From Oryzias latipes (Eukaryota; Chordata; Actinopteri; Beloniformes; Adrianichthyidae), in contig NC_019880.2 of assembly GCF_002234675.1 (NCBI RefSeq), positions 14,807,756 through 14,871,755 on the forward strand: a stretch of DNA of 64,000 nt. The letters run 5' to 3'. The position numbers were made by a program, and so were the translations under genes. The notes under the pieces are model-generated. The model had not been told where the DNA came from. It saw only the letters and a list, made by a program, of their open reading frames with translations, and did no database searches. Shown one piece after another: positions 21,974-33,412 of the stretch. Within the stretch, counting starts at the first letter, position 1. Each line of letters begins with the position of its first letter.

Positions 21974-24889
21974 ATGGCGGAAGGTGGTGATGTGGAATGG
22001 GAGCTAAGCAAAGAAAACATTCAACCACTAAGGCGGGGAAGAGACATATCTGCCTTACATCAAGCCTTAAGTCAGCAACAAGATGGACCCACATCAGCCA
22101 TAAACCAGCAGAGACAGTATGGATGCTTTTGCAAACACAGCTATTGATCTGAAAGATTTTCAGCTGAAAATGTTTTGGAGTTTGAACATAGTTTTGTTTC
22201 CATTATTTAAAAATGTAAACTATCCTGTGTTCACAGAACATTTGAGTCTGAGCTACGCATGTATGATGGAGACGATCCTCTTGGTGTTTGGGATAGGTAA
22301 GCGACTTCTAACTAGGAATGCAACAATTCACCTTCCCTACAATTCGGTTCAGACCTCGATTTTTGGATCAGATATGTCCCGATCTGTTCACGCGATTGGA
22401 AATGGGGCCCAAGCTTGTAGTTTAATCATTATTGAATGTTTTATTTCCATCAGGAATCAAATATTTATTTAATTCTTATTATGATCAGTGTTACATACAT
22501 CAAACTTATTATTACAGATAAATGCTCTGCTGGAAGTCTGCATATCATGAACAGATACCAACATTTTATTGCCTTAAAGCTCAGCAGAGTATGGCACTAG
22601 TTTGAGTAGGAGGTGGTTGAAAACAATTGGATAAAGTTAGCAAGAAATTCATTGATACAGACTTTTCAGGATCAATAACTCCTTTTAATAAACATTTAAA
22701 ACTGACAGGAAGTGTCTGTATTGGTTTGTCCTAACACAAACAACATTCAAATTTCATATTAAAAGAAAAATATTAGTTTTTGATTTCTTTTTATGAGAAT
22801 TGCTCAGTCTGTTTTGAGAAATTTGTACCTGAGCTGCCAACTGAGAGGCGGCAGTGAATCTTACACCGTAAATATACTGGAATGCAGTAGTGATGCAATG
22901 ATTAACTTTCACCACGATTCGGTTCATTGGTGTAACAAACTATTCTAACTTTCCCCAGCAGGAAATCAAGCGACTTCTGGTTATGTCCTCTGATTCTTCA
23001 GTCACTGGGGTTTTTTCAGGGTCATGATCTGAAATTGTGCAGCTGCTCTATGCCTCCCGGAAGTCAAATGGTTCGATTTTAAACCGAGATTTGTGGGATC
23101 CCTAGTTCTTACAATAAATTTAACTTGCAATTGAATGTGCCAAATTTTTTCTTTTATTTCTTTTTTTTCTTTTTGAATGTTTGCCAGACTAATTCAGTTG
23201 GTAGAGTTTAAAGATCTTTAGAAAACCACCGATTTTCAAATGTTTGAATCTCTAGATCTAAAATGTCTTTGTACCTGGTTGACTCCTTACAGATATATAA
23301 AGTGGACAGAACAGACTTTCCCACAGGGGGGGAAAGAAAGTAACCTCACAACACTGTTGGAGCGAGCTGTGACCAGATTCACTGAAGACAAAAGATATCA
23401 CAATGATCCTCGCTATGTAGACCTCTGGGTCAAATTTGTACGTACTCCTAGCTTTAGATTCATCTTTCCCTCTGTTAAATCATGTTTTATAATGTTTACA
23501 ACATGTTTGTCCGTTATCAGGCAGAAAACTGCCCCGAGCCCCTGGACATCTACAGGTACATGCAAGCTCAGGGAATAGGGGTGATGCAGGCTTCCCTTTA
23601 TATTGCTTGGTCTGAAGAATATGAAAAGCAGGGCAACTTTCGCAAAGCAGACCTCGTATATAAAGAAGGCTTCACCAAGAGTGCAGAGCCACATGACAAG
23701 CTTCTCCAGTTTCACAGGTATGCAATGAAATTAACATAAAAAAGATCTTTTTTTCCATCTTGTCTTCCTAAAACAATTGTGCGATTGTTTATTATTGTCG
23801 ACAGGGCTCTGCAGGCACGTGTGTCCCGGCAGGTATTGATGACTGTGCATGATGACAGCAGTGACGACGAGCCCCAACAACCTGAGAGAGTTTCTTTAGC
23901 TGATCTCAAACACAGAGGAAAGAAAAAGGCAGTTGCTCCTGTCAACAGAACTGGGCCAGCAATCAAAAGTAAAAAAAAAAAAAAAGGGGCTCCAACAGCA
24001 TTAATATTAAAATGATTTTTGGAAAATATTTTAATTATTGATGACTCTGTGGGCAGGCATTTCTGGAGGCCTGCAGTCCCGTGGTGCCCCGGTTCTCGGC
24101 AATGTTTCGAACAGTCGAGTGGTGATCTTTGACGAGAACAAAAACCAGAGCGCCGACTCGTCAGAATTCACCGGCTCATCAGAACTTGAGCGGGATCCTT
24201 GGTCGGCTCTTCCTACATCAAGAGCAAAAGAGAATGAGCAGAAGCCTGAAAGATGGTGTGATGTTAAGGTAGGAGAGAATGACGGGCCGGTTAAGGTGTA
24301 AGTATTTCAGTTCAGTGCAGACAGCTTGTTTGTATGTTTATATTAATCACAGGTACGGCAGAAAACAAAATTTGGACATGCAGTTATGGCTCCTCCGCCT
24401 CCCAAACCAAACTTTCAACCATTTGTTGAGGAGTCAACCCAGCCTCCAGTAATGTGAGTAGCAAAACACAACATTTTTTATTCAATCACATAGCTTGTTG
24501 AGTCATTTCAAATCTCCCTGAACAGTAAATGTGAATCATATCAGTTTGGTGTTAACTGGCGCTTTAATAGAGGTCAATGAATAAAACATGAGCATTTCTT
24601 TCCTCCATAAAGGACCCCGTGTAAGATCAACCCAGCAGTGAACACAGTTCTGTCGGCGCGTAAGCCAAGCAAAGAAGAAACTCCTTTGAAAAGACTGCAG
24701 GACCATCAGCAGCTCCAAAAAGAAGCAGAAGTGGGGAAAGTGCAGGAGCAGAGCATGTACTGTAAAGAGCTGCTGCTCAGGGGCGCCACAGAGTTCTGCT
24801 TCGAGGAGCTGCGCGCTGAACGATACTTCATGAAGATATTTCAACACTCGCAAAGTGCCAAACAGGAAACAGACCAAGCTTCAGCTTGA
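21974..24889 (+). CDS. bub1b: bub1b (BubR1), Mad3-like form lacking the kinase domain
   Basis: BubR1/Mad3 is the APC/C-Cdc20 inhibitor of the mitotic checkpoint complex. Coding exons are 21974-22116, 22237-22296, 23293-23437, 23521-23717, 23805-23968, 24057-24268, 24353-24453 and 24613-24889. Phases are consistent, 432 residues. KEN box 1 is at 13-15 ([12 protein letters not shown]), the TPR/Mad3 homology domain at about 50-200 ([24 protein letters not shown]), an ABBA-like motif at 258-263 (VVIFDE), KEN box 2 at 294-296 (RAKENEQ), the conserved VMTPCKI at 340-346, and a GLEBS Bub3-binding motif at about 390-415 ([18 protein letters not shown]). The frame stops 17 residues after GLEBS. The B56-binding KARD and the C-terminal kinase of human BUBR1 (about 1050 residues) are absent, and no kinase exon was found downstream. 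It may be the teleost 'bub1ba' duplicate. Confidence 0.9.
22312..23105. mobile_element. candidate hAT-like element in bub1b intron
   Basis: The left end CTAGGAATGCAACAATTC and the reverse-complemented right end CTAGGGATCCCACAAATC form imperfect terminal inverted repeats. Similar 'aattcggttc'/'gattcggttc' motifs occur inside. It fills most of the intron between the second and third coding exons. The target duplication is unclear, so the class is tentative. Confidence 0.5.
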
Positions 24890-25358
24890 TTCACACTTTT
24901 ACAAAGACTTTATATCATGTGACCACTTCATGTTTTTGTGTTTAATTTTTCTGAGTTTTTTTTTTTTGTCTTTTAAGAATGTTAATTTCTTTACACGGTT
25001 TAAAGATCTTTAAACTGCTCTTTATAGTTGTGCTTGTTTTAAAAACGCAGTGAGAAGAAACTCCTGCTTTATTTTTTTTGGCATAAAATCCCAGAATGGT
25101 CAACTGAATATATTGTCAAATACACAAACAGTTTTAAATATGTAAATAGTGTTTTATATAAGCTTTTTTTTGTTTTTATAGGTGTTTGGCTATGTTTTTT
25201 TTTTGTTTTTGTTTAACAGAGTTTTCTGTTGCAACTTCTTGTCTTCACAAAAAAATTCCAGTTTTCATCTTTATGTGTTTCCCTTTATTGCTTTGTTCTC
25301 TAAAACTGCTTATCAGATATGCTGTTTACTTTTACAGCTTTTATCATTCAGTTTTGCT

Positions 25359-25389
<31 letters not shown>

Positions 25390-25459
25390 CCGCTTATGGT
25401 AGTAAGAATGTATTCAGTTTTTTGGTCGTAGATTCTGAATTAATGTTCCTTTCATGCCT

Positions 25460-25465
25460 AATAAA
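25460..25465 (+). other. polyadenylation signal of bub1b
   Basis: AATAAA about 570 bases past the stop, after an AT-rich 3'UTR that includes a (TA)n run at 25363-25388. A transcript ending here would confirm the truncated form. Confidence 0.5.
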
Positions 25466-25499
25466 CCTTCTAAGCACCTCACAGATGATGTATGTTATT

Positions 25500-28400
25500 G
25501 ATGCGTGGTGAGAATGAGGGTATTGCTCTGTCAGTAGGGGGCATAAGAGGGACAACTCACAAGTAATGGGTGTAGAATATCACTGGGCTCTTCTGTTGCT
25601 GTGATTATTACAGAGGATTTTCTTACAAAATGCCTTAACATTTGCCCTTACATTACCAAGCTGAAACAGCCTCAAATAGGAATGACTGAATTCCTCCAAG
25701 ATGGTGGCTGGTTGATAAGCAGGTAAATTCACCCCATGATAGCAGGTCAGTTTTTCCCTATTAAGACTACCGCTGATGGTTCATGCAATGCTTCTTGAGC
25801 TTCTTCATCAATGTTCTCCAGTGAAAGATAATGTACACAATCCATTGTGTACACCTTCCACTCACACACAGAACTTTTAAAGTGCTTTACAGAGAGACAA
25901 CATTAATGCAATTAAAACAATATAAAATAAAGGATTAAGAAAAGATTTGCTGCAAAAACACAACATATTTGTGTTAGATCTATGCTTAGATGTTTTAATG
26001 GTGCAAACATGTAACTTGCAGCTTCTGTCTTCAACACTTTGGAAAAAGGACACAAATAAGAGAAGACTTGTTAAGGTTTAATTATTTTTATGTGAACTGA
26101 CACTACTGCAGATAAAGAATGTCATTGAATCAGTAATTAACGGTTTCATTGTTGCAGTGTTTGACGTTTAACTTCTGACATAATGATTCAGGGTCTTCAG
26201 ATCGATCCTCTTAAACTAAAAAGGTTATTAATTTCACGTTTATTCATGTTTGTTACCTCTATTTTGGCCCTGGTCTATCTCTGACAGACTTTCTATTTCA
26301 TCTTTGATGCTTTAAAAAAATAACAGGCATCTACGGCATTTTCCATCAAAACAATCAAAGCATTTTTGTAATTTTTTCAAGGCTTACTCAAAAACGCATG
26401 TGTTAAATGGTCATAAGTGCTGGAGATTCATATTAACTTTGGAAAATGGTTGTGTGGCAATGTATCTGATGTGTGAAGTTACACGAACTATTGAGAAAAT
26501 GTGCATTTTGTCACAATCTACTTTTACAATACACTTTACAGACCTGTTGAGGTGTTGTTGGTTGTGACATAAAAACAGAAGTCTTTATTTTGCAGAGACA
26601 GCTGATTTTATTTTTTTGGACAGTTCTTAATATTATTTTATACAGTTATCTTTCTATTTTCTACACCAGCATCTGTTCTTCTCTTGATTCAAGTAATTGC
26701 AATAAATAATTGCATTTATTTCATCACACTTTTTTTTTTTTATAAATAAAAGTGATTTGAGTTTTTTTTTTTTAAGTGGTGCACACGTTTATATTTGTGA
26801 AATGCAATAAAAATCCATACATTAATAATCTATCAATACAAAGTTTATCAGTACGTTTTTGAGCAAACCTTTTTTTTTTATTAAAAATATTGAAGAAACA
26901 TGCAGAATCACACTGTTGTAAGTTTTTTTTTTACACCTCTTTATTCAAATATTTGACAAATCACAATTTTAGTTTGTTCTGAGATAAAACAAAGAAATGT
27001 TAAAGAAAGAAATCTGTTTTTGTTATATTTTTAAATGATGATGGGTACAGAAAATGAAAGGGCATCCGTGTTGCATGCTGGGACAGAAGCACAACTTTGT
27101 TTGGAAGGTTTTCTCCCTTTCTGCTGTTACTTTACCTCTTTTTTGTTAAAATTGTTTAATGTAGAAAATAGGAAAATGGAGGAAAGGAAAAGAGGAGAAA
27201 AGATGCACAGATGTGGATTTCAGAAACCTTAATATTTCCGATTCATATTTAATAAGTTGTTTTTATGTTTTCCTCAAGTGCATCACAGATCTAACAAACA
27301 TAATTATTTAATTTTTCCTGCAGTTGTTTTGTATTTGTGGTAACACAAAACATTAAATTCCTGTCATCTTCACTTGTGATTATTTTAGAACGCCTACATT
27401 AATATTTAACAACAAGAACAAAGCCAACTTATTGTCAGAATAATGGAACATAAACATTTTAGATTTAATTAAAATAATCAGTTAATAATGATATAATAAA
27501 CCTATATAATTCTGCTTTATTTACTGATATGGATTGCCTTGTCAGAAATTGTACCACTAAGCATTTTGTTTACATTATAAAAACAAGTTAAAGAAACTGT
27601 ATGATGTGGGAAAGGGGGAAGAATTACAGGAGTTATTTTATAGTCAAATAAATAAAGTATTTAAAAGTCTAAAAGAAATGCTAATCATATCACAATAAAT
27701 CCCATGTTTTTTGCTTTATTAATACAGACACATTGAATAAAGGATAATGGAACAACAAGAAACTATTTTTGTTGCCTCATAAGATGATCCCTTGTGACAA
27801 ATATTACAATTCTCATGCTTTCATCCCAACCTATAGGATAAGAAGAAATAGTATTCCGAAAGGCTTGATTAATGTCAAGACATCTTGACTTTTGCTCTAT
27901 CTACCATCATAACCATATTTTTTATTTTGAAATATTTTTAACTATACCCAATTACCAATTGCAGTAGCACAATCATAAACATAAATTACATGGTGTGGTG
28001 CTGCTCAGGAAAAATGGATGCTCTAACATTTGCAGAAATCCATCTTAAAATCCTTTCAGAGTTTTATTAGTTAGGATTTTGACTTGTCAGTTATGTTGAA
28101 GGACTCAGCTCAGCTGGTTTGGGGAAATTAAATCCTTTTTGTGACAAGCATCAAGAATGGGGACATGTTACGAAACAGTTTTAGTAGTCTTCACAGCTCT
28201 GATCCCAAAATAACCACATCAAATATGCAAAGCAAGACAGTAAAATATAGCTGCACCAGCAAACATGAGCATCAGGATGATGACAACAAAGATTTTTGCT
28301 TCTTGGTGATTTACTGGAGCGCTTCCATTCCACCCTACCAACAGGAAATCGCCCCATTGCTTGCAGATTGGGGTATTTTCACATGACTTTGTTTTATTGG

Positions 28401-29000
28401 TTAGAAGGAACATCACGGTTCTAGTCTGTTCTTGCATCTTGGTAAATACTTTCATGTTGCATGCATGCCCTAAATCTGACTCACTCTTTGATGCAATTTC
28501 TGCACGACTTGACCCTAATACATCTTCCTGCTTTGAGTCTTGTCCTAGCAGCTCTATGAATTATTCAGGAAATGATTGTAGTGAAACGAAAGGGGAATGT
28601 TTTACTCGACTAATGATGCCAGATCTGGATGGAGGACAGAAGCAGCCAGTTGAAACTCATCTACAATGATTTTTGGGTCAAAAAAATAAAAAAATAAAAC
28701 AAAAGAAAAGGTTGTGAGGCTGGGATGAGAATTGCTTTTTGAATAAAAGTGGTCCCACACCCCCTTTATGATCATCCGGATACAGCAACCCCCCCCTTTG
28801 CCATCTGCCATCCCTGACTGCCCCTCCATAGATATTGCATTTGACTGAACAGCAGCAAAGTGGGTGAAACAGCCCATGTGTTCTCATGTCACCCACATTG
28901 AGGGACGGTGGTGGTGGTGGGGTGGTGGGGGTGGGGGGCATCTCAGGTGATGAGATGTGGAGGAGCTGCCCTTGCCTAATAGTCACCGGAAACCAGCTTA
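25500..29000. other. AT-rich intergenic stretch, no gene seen
   Basis: About 3.5 kb between bub1b and the pak6 promoter. Many T and A runs and several AATAAA-like words. I looked for BubR1 kinase exons (HGDL, DFS and other kinase landmarks) and saw none in the translated frames supplied. Confidence 0.6.
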
Positions 29001-29580
29001 ACACGCACACACACGCAAAATGACATAAACACACACAGCTATCAGTTCTCCTGCAACCCAATGAGGGAATGGGAGGAGGCGGTGAAGGAGGGAAGTGATA
29101 AAGAGAGAGGGAGGTGGGAGGGGGTGTTTGTAAGAGACGGGCAAGCTTAAGAAGGAGAGAAAGAGGGAAGGGGGTGGATGGATGGAGCTATATGTGCTGG
29201 TGATATTCCCTTCTCCTGGATGCTGCCTTTCCTTTTCATGACTTTGTCCCTGCTTTCCACCGTGTCTGTAGGAGCAGACACCGGTACTCAGCGCAGCACT
29301 CAGCCACAGAGCCGGGGATGAATCAGCTCCAACAAAGAGCCTTTGAGATGGCAGCGTGTGCCTGGAGGGAGGAACGCATCAGGCTTTCCCAGGCAAGCGG
29401 CAGCCTGCAGTGTGCTCCTGCTTGAAAGCCAGCCCTCCTCGTCGTGGTGTGTGTGAGAGCGGTTTATGGCCGTGAGTGTGTGTCTGAATGTGAGTATATG
29501 AGTGTACAATAGTGTGTATGTGCACACTCCTGCTTCCAACCCCTCTTGGAGGAGAGCTCTCCTCTTCACTAGACAGAAAG
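29000..29580 (+). promoter_or_regulatory. probable pak6 promoter and non-coding first exon
   Basis: A GC- and purine-rich block (29060-29180, GGGAGGAGGCGGTGAAGGAG and similar) is followed by CAGCGCAGCACTCAGCCACAG and ends at a strong donor AGAAAG|GTAAGA (29581). The next good plus-strand acceptor in front of a recognised exon is the pak6 coding exon at 38268. Transcript support is needed. A flanking ATG (29319) opens no recognised frame. Confidence 0.4.
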
Positions 29581-32500
29581 GTAAGAAGGAATAACTGCTT
29601 TTTTTGTTTCTCCTCTAACAATGACTTGTACCTCCAGAGCCCTGCGTCCTCTCTTTCCACGATGAGTGGGGGTAAAGGTGGGAAGGGTAGGAATGAGATG
29701 TCATTGATAATAAGCGAGCTAGTGTACGCCTGACGTGAACCCATGGTGGAGGAAGAAAGAGATGCAAAGGCTGTGAGCAGAATGCAGCTCAGCCAGATGC
29801 AGATGAAAGGAGAAATGGAGAAAAAGGCACAGGCGAGTCGGATGCTGGAGGCTTCCAGTTATGGACCAGATCTCAGAAGAGATGATGCTCACCCTCCTCC
29901 TCACAATCTTCTTGCCTTTAAAAATGATCAAATACTATTAACATTTTCCTCTATCAATCACTTTTTGAAGATGATCGGTACTGCTTTATGCATTCTTGAG
30001 GGATGCTTCTTGTTTTTACGACCGTGTCCTCTAGTGAGTGCTTGTTTGAGAGTCTTTTGAAGAAGCTAAAAATAGTAACCTAAGAAAAAACAGTAGGAAA
30101 CAGATATATGAGGTTTTTCTATGCAGTGGAACCTGTAGATTAAAAGTTTGCATTGATTTAAAAATTTCAAAACAGTGATCTGGACTCTTTGATGCTAATT
30201 AAGCCAAAGTAGGAAGATCTCTTCTCAGCGTAGGGTAAAGTTGGTTTGTAAAGTCTCTCTGTAAGTCTCTTTATTAAATGCAAAGTGTCAAGTGAAAATC
30301 AATCTAAGGGTAAGGTGTTTAAAGGAAGAGTATGGATTGCAGCTGCCGTCCAGAGCTTTGGCATCAACAATGGACTTCACTCTCACTGACAGCGTCACAA
30401 CCAAAAACAGTTATTGATCCTGACTTTATAACGTCACCTGTTATCTGTGCACAGTCCCACCAACAGCAGGCAGGAGCTCTCTGCGGACGAGCCGAAATGT
30501 TTTATAGATTCTGTGGGATCAAAAATAGGCTGTAGGTTCTGTAAACCGCTAAGGATGATGTAACTTGAAGTAAAATCTGTGTTCATGACTGAGGAGGAAG
30601 AGGAGGCAACAAAGAAAAGCTGTCACATGAAGCTGAAAATCTGCTTTAATGAAGTTGGTGTGTCCAACATCTTCAAGATTTAGCTTTTTTTGTTTTTGTT
30701 TTTAAATATATTTTTTAAGAGGTTGCTTGGCGCTTCAGCTTATTGTTTTGCAGGCTCCCAATGACACATGAACTGTCAGGCAGCACAGACTGCAGAAGAA
30801 ACAGACCCAATACTAACAGGACAAGAAGTGATAGCACCCTCTCAAATCCTGGTGAACACACCTGCAGAATTCACCGTCGTGTTCGGCAATGTTTGCATCA
30901 TGCAGTGTTCGCACAGCGCATTCCTAATGTACCATCTTCCCAGGCTGTGCCTTATCAAGCTCCAAGTAAAAAAACAAAAAAGAGGACTTGCATGATAAAG
31001 TCCTTTTATCTGTGCTGTAAATATATAGCTCAGATCCACACTTAAAGAAAAACTATTTAAAAAGCAAATACCTCAGTGCTTTTTTCTTGATTTTGAATTA
31101 CAAGTTCACTATTCAAATTGATTAACAATTCAACACTATTTAATTAAACATATTGTTGTTGCTTTTCATTTCCATCCAGTTTGGTTGTTAAAGTAAAGGA
31201 GTTAAAGATAACCAGTGATTGAAAGTGATTAAAAGACAGACCTTTCATGGAAAAATAAAGAATTTCCACATTAAAAAATCAATGAAGAATTGCATTTTCT
31301 GCTTGGACAGAAATTACAAAAAGAAAAATCAATACATGGATGTGATGAATCAATATTGCATTTTCTAATATCGATAAACCAAACCAACCATAAGCACTGT
31401 TGAAGCTAGATGCATTAATAAAAGTTGAAAATGCTGTATTTATTGTCAACCACTCAAAGTATGTGGGAGAGCCAAGAGGATCTTTAATTAAGTGGAGTGA
31501 TGGTCAGTGCTGCGTGTCTGTTCAGACACTGTTCAGATTATAAAATGCAAACAGTTACATTGCATGAAGATACAAGCTGACCTGACGGCTTGTTTTTGTG
31601 TGAACATCCAGATCAGATAAAGATCCTGAGATGCTGCAGGAGTTGTTTTTACAGCATCACCATCAATATTTGTTTGTGGTCTGCAGCGCAGCGGCGGCTT
31701 TTAAGGTGCCGTTATGTCCTCAGAGCAGGAACAACAAACTAGTTTTCAATTTTCTCATCGAGTGGAATCAGTGTCATCATGTCAGGTGACAAGATGATGC
31801 ATGCAGTGTATTGATGCAAGTGTGCACTGCTGAAGTCCCTTTTTCTGTCACCAGTTTACTATAGAAGACATGATGGATGAAGGATGCCAACAGCATCCAT
31901 GTGCCTCCAGATGAGACCAAAACCGTAATGTTCACTGACAAATATGATCAGCATCCATTTTCTAAGTACTCTCTTCTGTTTCCCTGTGACAACAGCTGAG
32001 TGTTCATCCTCTCTTTGCCTCCACTCATCTGTCAATAAGAACACAGGAGAGGGGAGCAGCCTTTCACAAGATATCTGTCCTTGAAAAACTGCATATCGTT
32101 TGGCTCAGACATTGTACAAAGTGTGTATTTTCGAGTGCAGACACGCTTCACAACCACAGGATTTCTCCTACCTAGAAATAAAGTTAGCAAATACCAGACA
32201 AGCCTTCTGATCACGGCTTCTAACATTTCCTGCTTGCATGACTTCCTGCAAAGGTTTGAGGTAAAGCATGATGTTATTTCCAAGTACAGTGAGCTCTCCT
32301 TACGAGGGCCAGCTAAATCCCTTCACAGACAGAAGAGAACAGATACAATATGGATATTCTGCCATTTCTATCAGTGTTGTTTCATGCTATTTTCCTGAAA
32401 CTTGCTCTCAGCTACATCCAGATTATTGCTACCAACAGATTATATTCTGTTACCAGTCTATAGCATCCATTTCATTTGCCCTTGGGTGTGCTCGACCTAA

Positions 32501-32789
32501 GGACCTTACCGCTTATAACAGATAGAGATACTTCAAAGACAACTGCTGTCATTTGAAAAAATTCAAACACAGCTATTCATTTTCTTTTGCTTCCTTCACT
32601 GGCTTTACCCCTGTGCTCTTTCCTTTATTTTCACTGAATGAAGTACAGATGTTTGGATGTTTTAGAATTTGTGGAAAACTGCTGACTGCTCAAAGGAAAC
32701 AACAAAACATCAGCACCGTCAACTAACTGCCAAAACTTTTAAATTAACTGACCATGATTTGATTAATGGTGAAGATTTGATTCTTTGTT

Positions 32790-33412
32790 TATGTTTTTTA
32801 AAAACCCACTGATAACAATTTTTGTGTTTTTGGTGTTTTAAGCGCGTTTTTGTGGCATTTTGTCATAGTGGAGGACATGCAGTAGTTAAAGAAAATTAAG
32901 CTTAAAATTGCATTTCTCTTTTTTTCTTCAAATTGTTGTGAAACAGGAGCAGACGCCAAAAAAAAAAGCAGTTGGAAAAAGCTTGTAAATGTGATGAACA
33001 CGTTATTACGCCAAACCACAAGCTCTCTGCTCCTCTCTATTTGGATGCGTCCACTTGCAGACAAACAGATCCATGTACGTCTTTGTTTTCCTTGTCTGAG
33101 CTGGAATCTGACTCACTGTACGGCTGGATAGCTCCAATATTGCTCGCCATTTTTGTTGCACCAGTAATGTTAGGTTGGGGTTGTGAGGGGTTGTAAGCTA
33201 GCAGGAGAGAGTCTAAACAAAGGGATGATGGGAAGGGAGCAGGCTTACTCCACGCCAACAGTCCCACCCACAACTCAGAGGTGACTACTACTGCTGCTCT
33301 GCAGAAACTATGTCCTAGAAAAACGACACAGGTCTTTTTTATTTAGTCGGAAAACAGCATAATCATAGTTAAAAGACCACTTTACGATAGAGGGGGTAGT
33401 GGGACTTTAAGT
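32790..33412 (+). repeat. dispersed repeat family B, copy 1
   Basis: It shares long segments with 40730-41112 and 54375-55550, such as 'tacgtctttgttttcctcgtctgagctgg', 'tgtacggctggata', 'tccaatattgctcgccatttttgttgca' and 'ccacaactcagagg'. It ends in 'agtgggactttaa', the reverse complement of the 5' end type 'ttaaag-ccaact' seen at 60847. These ends suggest a non-autonomous DNA element with TTAAAG termini. No transposase is present. Confidence 0.8.

Noticed and set aside
23779-24015. bub1b exon reading through into a Lys-rich end as the real C-terminus
   Set aside because: The next exon (24057) joins in phase and continues the BubR1 family sequence (ISGGL, FDEN, KEN2), so the read-through is at most a retained-intron product.
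28141-28669. Plus-strand frames of 81 and 102 codons
   Set aside because: Low-complexity AT-rich DNA with no splice sites or family resemblance; chance open frames.
24890-29000. Hidden BubR1 kinase exons downstream of the stop
   Set aside because: No translated frame shows BubR1 kinase-region landmarks. The interval is T-rich and ends at the pak6 promoter region.
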